In this document: one piece after another, positions 22,856-24,586 of the stretch
How the letters are laid out: the number at the start of each line of letters is the position of its first letter
Numbering within the stretch: the first letter of the stretch is position 1
From: Chloroflexota bacterium
Lineage (GTDB): Bacteria > Chloroflexota > Anaerolineae > Caldilineales > Caldilineaceae
Direction of reading: 5' to 3'
Assembly: GCA_003577005.1 (NCBI GenBank)
Contig: QEUW01000066.1
Span: forward strand, 1-24,586
DNA: 24,586 bases
Program-made: the position numbers and the translations under genes
Notes under the pieces: generated by a model
Told to the model about the DNA's origin: nothing
The model's input: the letters and a program-made list of their open reading frames with translations, nothing else
The model's database searches: none

Positions 22856-22885
22856 CAAGAAATTGTTTACCAAGAAATTGTTTAC
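22856..22885. repeat. Perfect tandem duplication of CAAGAAATTGTTTAC
   Basis: A 15-base unit is repeated head to tail (22856-22870 and 22871-22885) without a mismatch, just after the hairpin repeat at 22796-22841. It may be a slippage product or a pair of binding sites. A partial inverse, GTAAAC, occurs near 22919. Confidence 0.7.
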
Positions 22886-22955
22886 ATGGCGCAGGCCTGG
22901 CTTTCAGCCAGACATCTCCGTAAACTTTGGAATTGCTGCACGTACTCCGGGTGCG

Positions 22956-22984
22956 TTGACAGAAGCGTACCGTTCGGCTAGAAT
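22956..22984 (+). promoter_or_regulatory. Strong sigma-70-type promoter of the Mo-hydroxylase genes
   Basis: A consensus TTGACA (22956-22961), an ideal 17-base spacer, and TAGAAT (22979-22984, five of six). Start of transcription near 22991 leaves a leader of about 125 bases before the 2Fe-2S subunit gene. The leader has GTTGC/GCAAC and GGGCG/CGCCC hairpins and could be regulatory; no known riboswitch could be assigned by eye. Confidence 0.7.
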
Positions 22985-23115
22985 AGGGCTTATCTCCATT
23001 CCCAAGCGTAGTTGCACGCAACCCTCCGTGTCTCCCTATGGGCGGTTGCGCCCTGCTGCAATTGTACGTCGAAACCGTAGTTCGTATTGAACCGAAGAAT
23101 TGAGGAGAGAACCGT

Positions 23116-23589
23116 ATGCCTACGATCAGTCTGTCTGTCAACGGCAAACAGTATACACGGGACGTTGAGCCGCGGCTGCTGCTCGTGGATTTTATCCGCG
23201 ACACGCTCGGCTTGACCGGAACCAATGTGGCCTGCGACACCAGCCAATGCGGCGCCTGTACCATCCACATGGATGGTATAGCCGTCAAGTCTTGCACCGT
23301 GTTGGCCGTGCAGGCCGATGGCAGCAATGTAACCACCATCGAAGGGCTGGCCACCAACGGTCAGCTTCACCCCATGCAACAGGCCTTCTGGGAGAATCAC
23401 GGCCTTCAGTGTGGCTTCTGCACGCCCGGTATGGTCATGGCGGCGGTCAAGCTGGTGGAGGGCAACCCCAACATCACCGAAGATGAGATCCGCCACGGGC
23501 TGGAGGGGAACTTCTGCCGCTGCACCGGTTACCAGAACATTGTCAAGGCCGTTGCTTCAGCGGCCGTCGCGATGAAGGGAGGACAATGA
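23116..23589 (+). CDS. 2Fe-2S subunit of xanthine dehydrogenase/CO dehydrogenase-family Mo hydroxylase
   Basis: A 157-residue small subunit carrying two 2Fe-2S clusters that pass electrons from the molybdenum site towards FAD. The plant-ferredoxin-type cluster is held by Cys40, Cys45, Cys48 (CDTSQCGAC) and Cys60. The second cluster, in the helical C-terminal domain, is held by Cys99 and Cys102 (QCGFCTPGM) and Cys134 and Cys136 ([13 protein letters not shown]). Length and motifs match CoxS/CutS/XdhC-type subunits. It starts at ATG 23116 after GGAGAG and overlaps the next gene by four bases (ATGA). No FAD-subunit gene lies upstream, so it may lie after the large subunit beyond the window. The substrate cannot be decided from this subunit. 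Confidence 0.95.
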   Translation: MPTISLSVNGKQYTRDVEPRLLLVDFIRDTLGLTGTNVACDTSQCGACTIHMDGIAVKSCTVLAVQADGSNVTTIEGLATNGQLHPMQQAFWENHGLQCGFCTPGMVMAAVKLVEGNPNITEDEIRHGLEGNFCRCTGYQNIVKAVASAAVAMKGGQ

Positions 23590-24586
23590 TGGCAAAGCTC
23601 ATTGGCGAGAGTGTCAAACGTGTCGAAGACCCTCGCTTTCTCCAGGGGAAGGGCAAGTATGTCGCCAATCTCCAGATCCCAGGCATGGCGCATGTAGCCA
23701 TCAAACGCAGCCCGTACGCCCACGCCAAAATTACCAACGTGGACACAGCCGAGGCCGCGTCCGCACCCGGAGTCTTGGCCGTTTTCACCGGTCAGGAACT
23801 GATTGACGGTGGGGTGGGCAAACTACCGTGCGGCTGGCTGGTGCCTGACATCAAAGTGCCGACCCGGTGGCCGGTTGTGCCGGTGGGAGACAAGGTCCGC
23901 CATGTGGGCGATGCCGTCGCTGTGGTGGTGGCTGAAACCCCCTACCAGGCCGAGGACGCCCTCGACCTGATCGATGTGAGCTATGAGGCATTGCCCGCCG
24001 TGGTGGACGCCCGCAAGGCTATGGAGCCCGGGCAGCCGCAGTTGCATGACGATATCCCCAACAATGTGACCTACACCTGGGCGCTTGGCGATAAGGCTGC
24101 GGTCGACCAGGCATTCCAGGCCGCGGCCCATGTGGTCGAACTGGATCTGGTCAACCAGCGGTTGATCGCCAATGCCATGGAACCACGCGCCGCTGCGGCG
24201 CAGTGGCACGCCGCCACCGAAGAGATGACGGTGTGGACCACCAGCCAGAACCCGCATCCCATCCGCTTGCTGTTGAGCGCATTTACGCTGGGAATTCCCG
24301 AACACAAACTGCGCGTCATTTCGCCCGATGTTGGGGGCGGCTTTGGTAGCAAGATTTTTCACTACCCCGAGGAGATCATCGTGCCGTGGGTGGCGCGCAA
24401 GATCAATCGCCCCGTACGCTGGGTGGCGACGCGCAGTGAATCGTTTATGACCGATTCGCAAGGCCGCGACCACATCACCCAGTGCAAGATGGCGCTCGAC
24501 GCCGACGGCAAGATCACTGCGCTGCATGTGGAGACGTGGGCCGACCACGGCGGCTATCTTTCAACCTTTGCGCCGCTGATTCCCAC
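23586..24586 (+). CDS. Molybdopterin-binding large subunit of xanthine dehydrogenase/CO dehydrogenase family (cut by window edge)
   Basis: An open frame of 333 codons from ATG 23586 runs off the right edge; intact members have 750-800 residues. It begins [28 protein letters not shown], the usual start of CoxL-like subunits, followed by [10 protein letters not shown], an aldehyde-oxidase a/b hammerhead domain with [11 protein letters not shown] and [15 protein letters not shown] (to ~145), then the molybdopterin-binding domain with [22 protein letters not shown] and DVGGGFGSK. The active-site loop that separates form I CO dehydrogenase (AYxCSFR) from form II and other hydroxylases lies outside the window, so CO oxidation can be neither claimed nor excluded. 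The start overlaps the small-subunit stop (ATGATG; the second ATG at 23589 is also possible). Confidence 0.93.
   Translation, partial: MMAKLIGESVKRVEDPRFLQGKGKYVANLQIPGMAHVAIKRSPYAHAKITNVDTAEAASAPGVLAVFTGQELIDGGVGKLPCGWLVPDIKVPTRWPVVPVGDKVRHVGDAVAVVVAETPYQAEDALDLIDVSYEALPAVVDARKAMEPGQPQLHDDIPNNVTYTWALGDKAAVDQAFQAAAHVVELDLVNQRLIANAMEPRAAAAQWHAATEEMTVWTTSQNPHPIRLLLSAFTLGIPEHKLRVISPDVGGGFGSKIFHYPEEIIVPWVARKINRPVRWVATRSESFMTDSQGRDHITQCKMALDADGKITALHVETWADHGGYLSTFAPLIP

Noticed and set aside
22661..22981. A 106-codon plus-strand frame after the RIO kinase
   Set aside because: It starts inside the terminator hairpin and crosses the hairpin repeat, the tandem duplication and the promoter; no motif or ribosome binding site.
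23586..24586. Calling the Mo hydroxylase a true CO dehydrogenase (coxL)
   Set aside because: The diagnostic active-site loop is beyond the window, and form II-like and other hydroxylases share everything seen here.

Overview
The window looks like a chromosomal segment of a GC-rich bacterium, most likely a Chloroflexota member of the Caldilineae/Anaerolineae kind. This is inferred from gene content: a Tat-exported lipoprotein solute-binding protein, a Thr/Pro-rich PRC-barrel lipoprotein, a RIO1-type kinase, a form of CO-dehydrogenase-like Mo hydroxylase, and many palindromic intergenic repeats. No rRNA or tRNA gene and no CRISPR array was found, so the placement is tentative.

Layout. (a) 1-1268, minus strand: a family-2 glycosyltransferase followed by the start of a membrane-anchored endonuclease/exonuclease/phosphatase-fold protein that runs off the left edge. 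(b) 1269-3406: gene-poor, with a probable small structured RNA (promoter near 1547, terminator ending at 1727), a truncated IS5-type transposase and eroded coding fragments. (c) 3407-5941, minus: a large secreted multidomain glycoside hydrolase. (d) 6246-7928, minus: a fused pseudo-receiver / glutaredoxin-like / thioredoxin-reductase-like flavoprotein. (e) 8204-15379: a sugar-use island. A mannonate-dehydratase-like gene (plus) converges on a minus-strand operon coding, in order of transcription, for a solute-binding lipoprotein, two MalF/MalG-type permeases, a MazF-type toxin-antitoxin pair lodged in the operon, an esterase and a MalK/UgpC-type ATPase. The convergent ends are separated by a MITE-like element and a perfect 48-bp palindrome. 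(f) 15380-18134: a long intergenic stretch and a lipoprotein with tandem PRC-barrels. (g) 18135-21045, minus: a coding remnant, an M20 peptidase, a GNAT acetyltransferase and a CPBP membrane protease. (h) 21135-22695, plus: a very small gene with a perfect ribosome binding site and terminator, then a RIO1-family kinase. (i) 22956 to the right edge, plus: a strong promoter, a 125-base leader, and the 2Fe-2S and molybdopterin subunits of a xanthine-dehydrogenase/CO-dehydrogenase family enzyme (the latter cut by the edge).

How it fits together. The island at 8.2-15.4 kb reads as uptake (binding protein, permeases, ATPase), deacylation (esterase) and breakdown (mannonate dehydratase-like) of a plant- or EPS-derived sugar or uronate. 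The secreted hydrolase at 3.4-5.9 kb may supply substrates. A striking general feature is the number of hairpin-forming repeats placed at gene ends: they belong to several sequence families and in at least three cases overlap or supply a stop codon.
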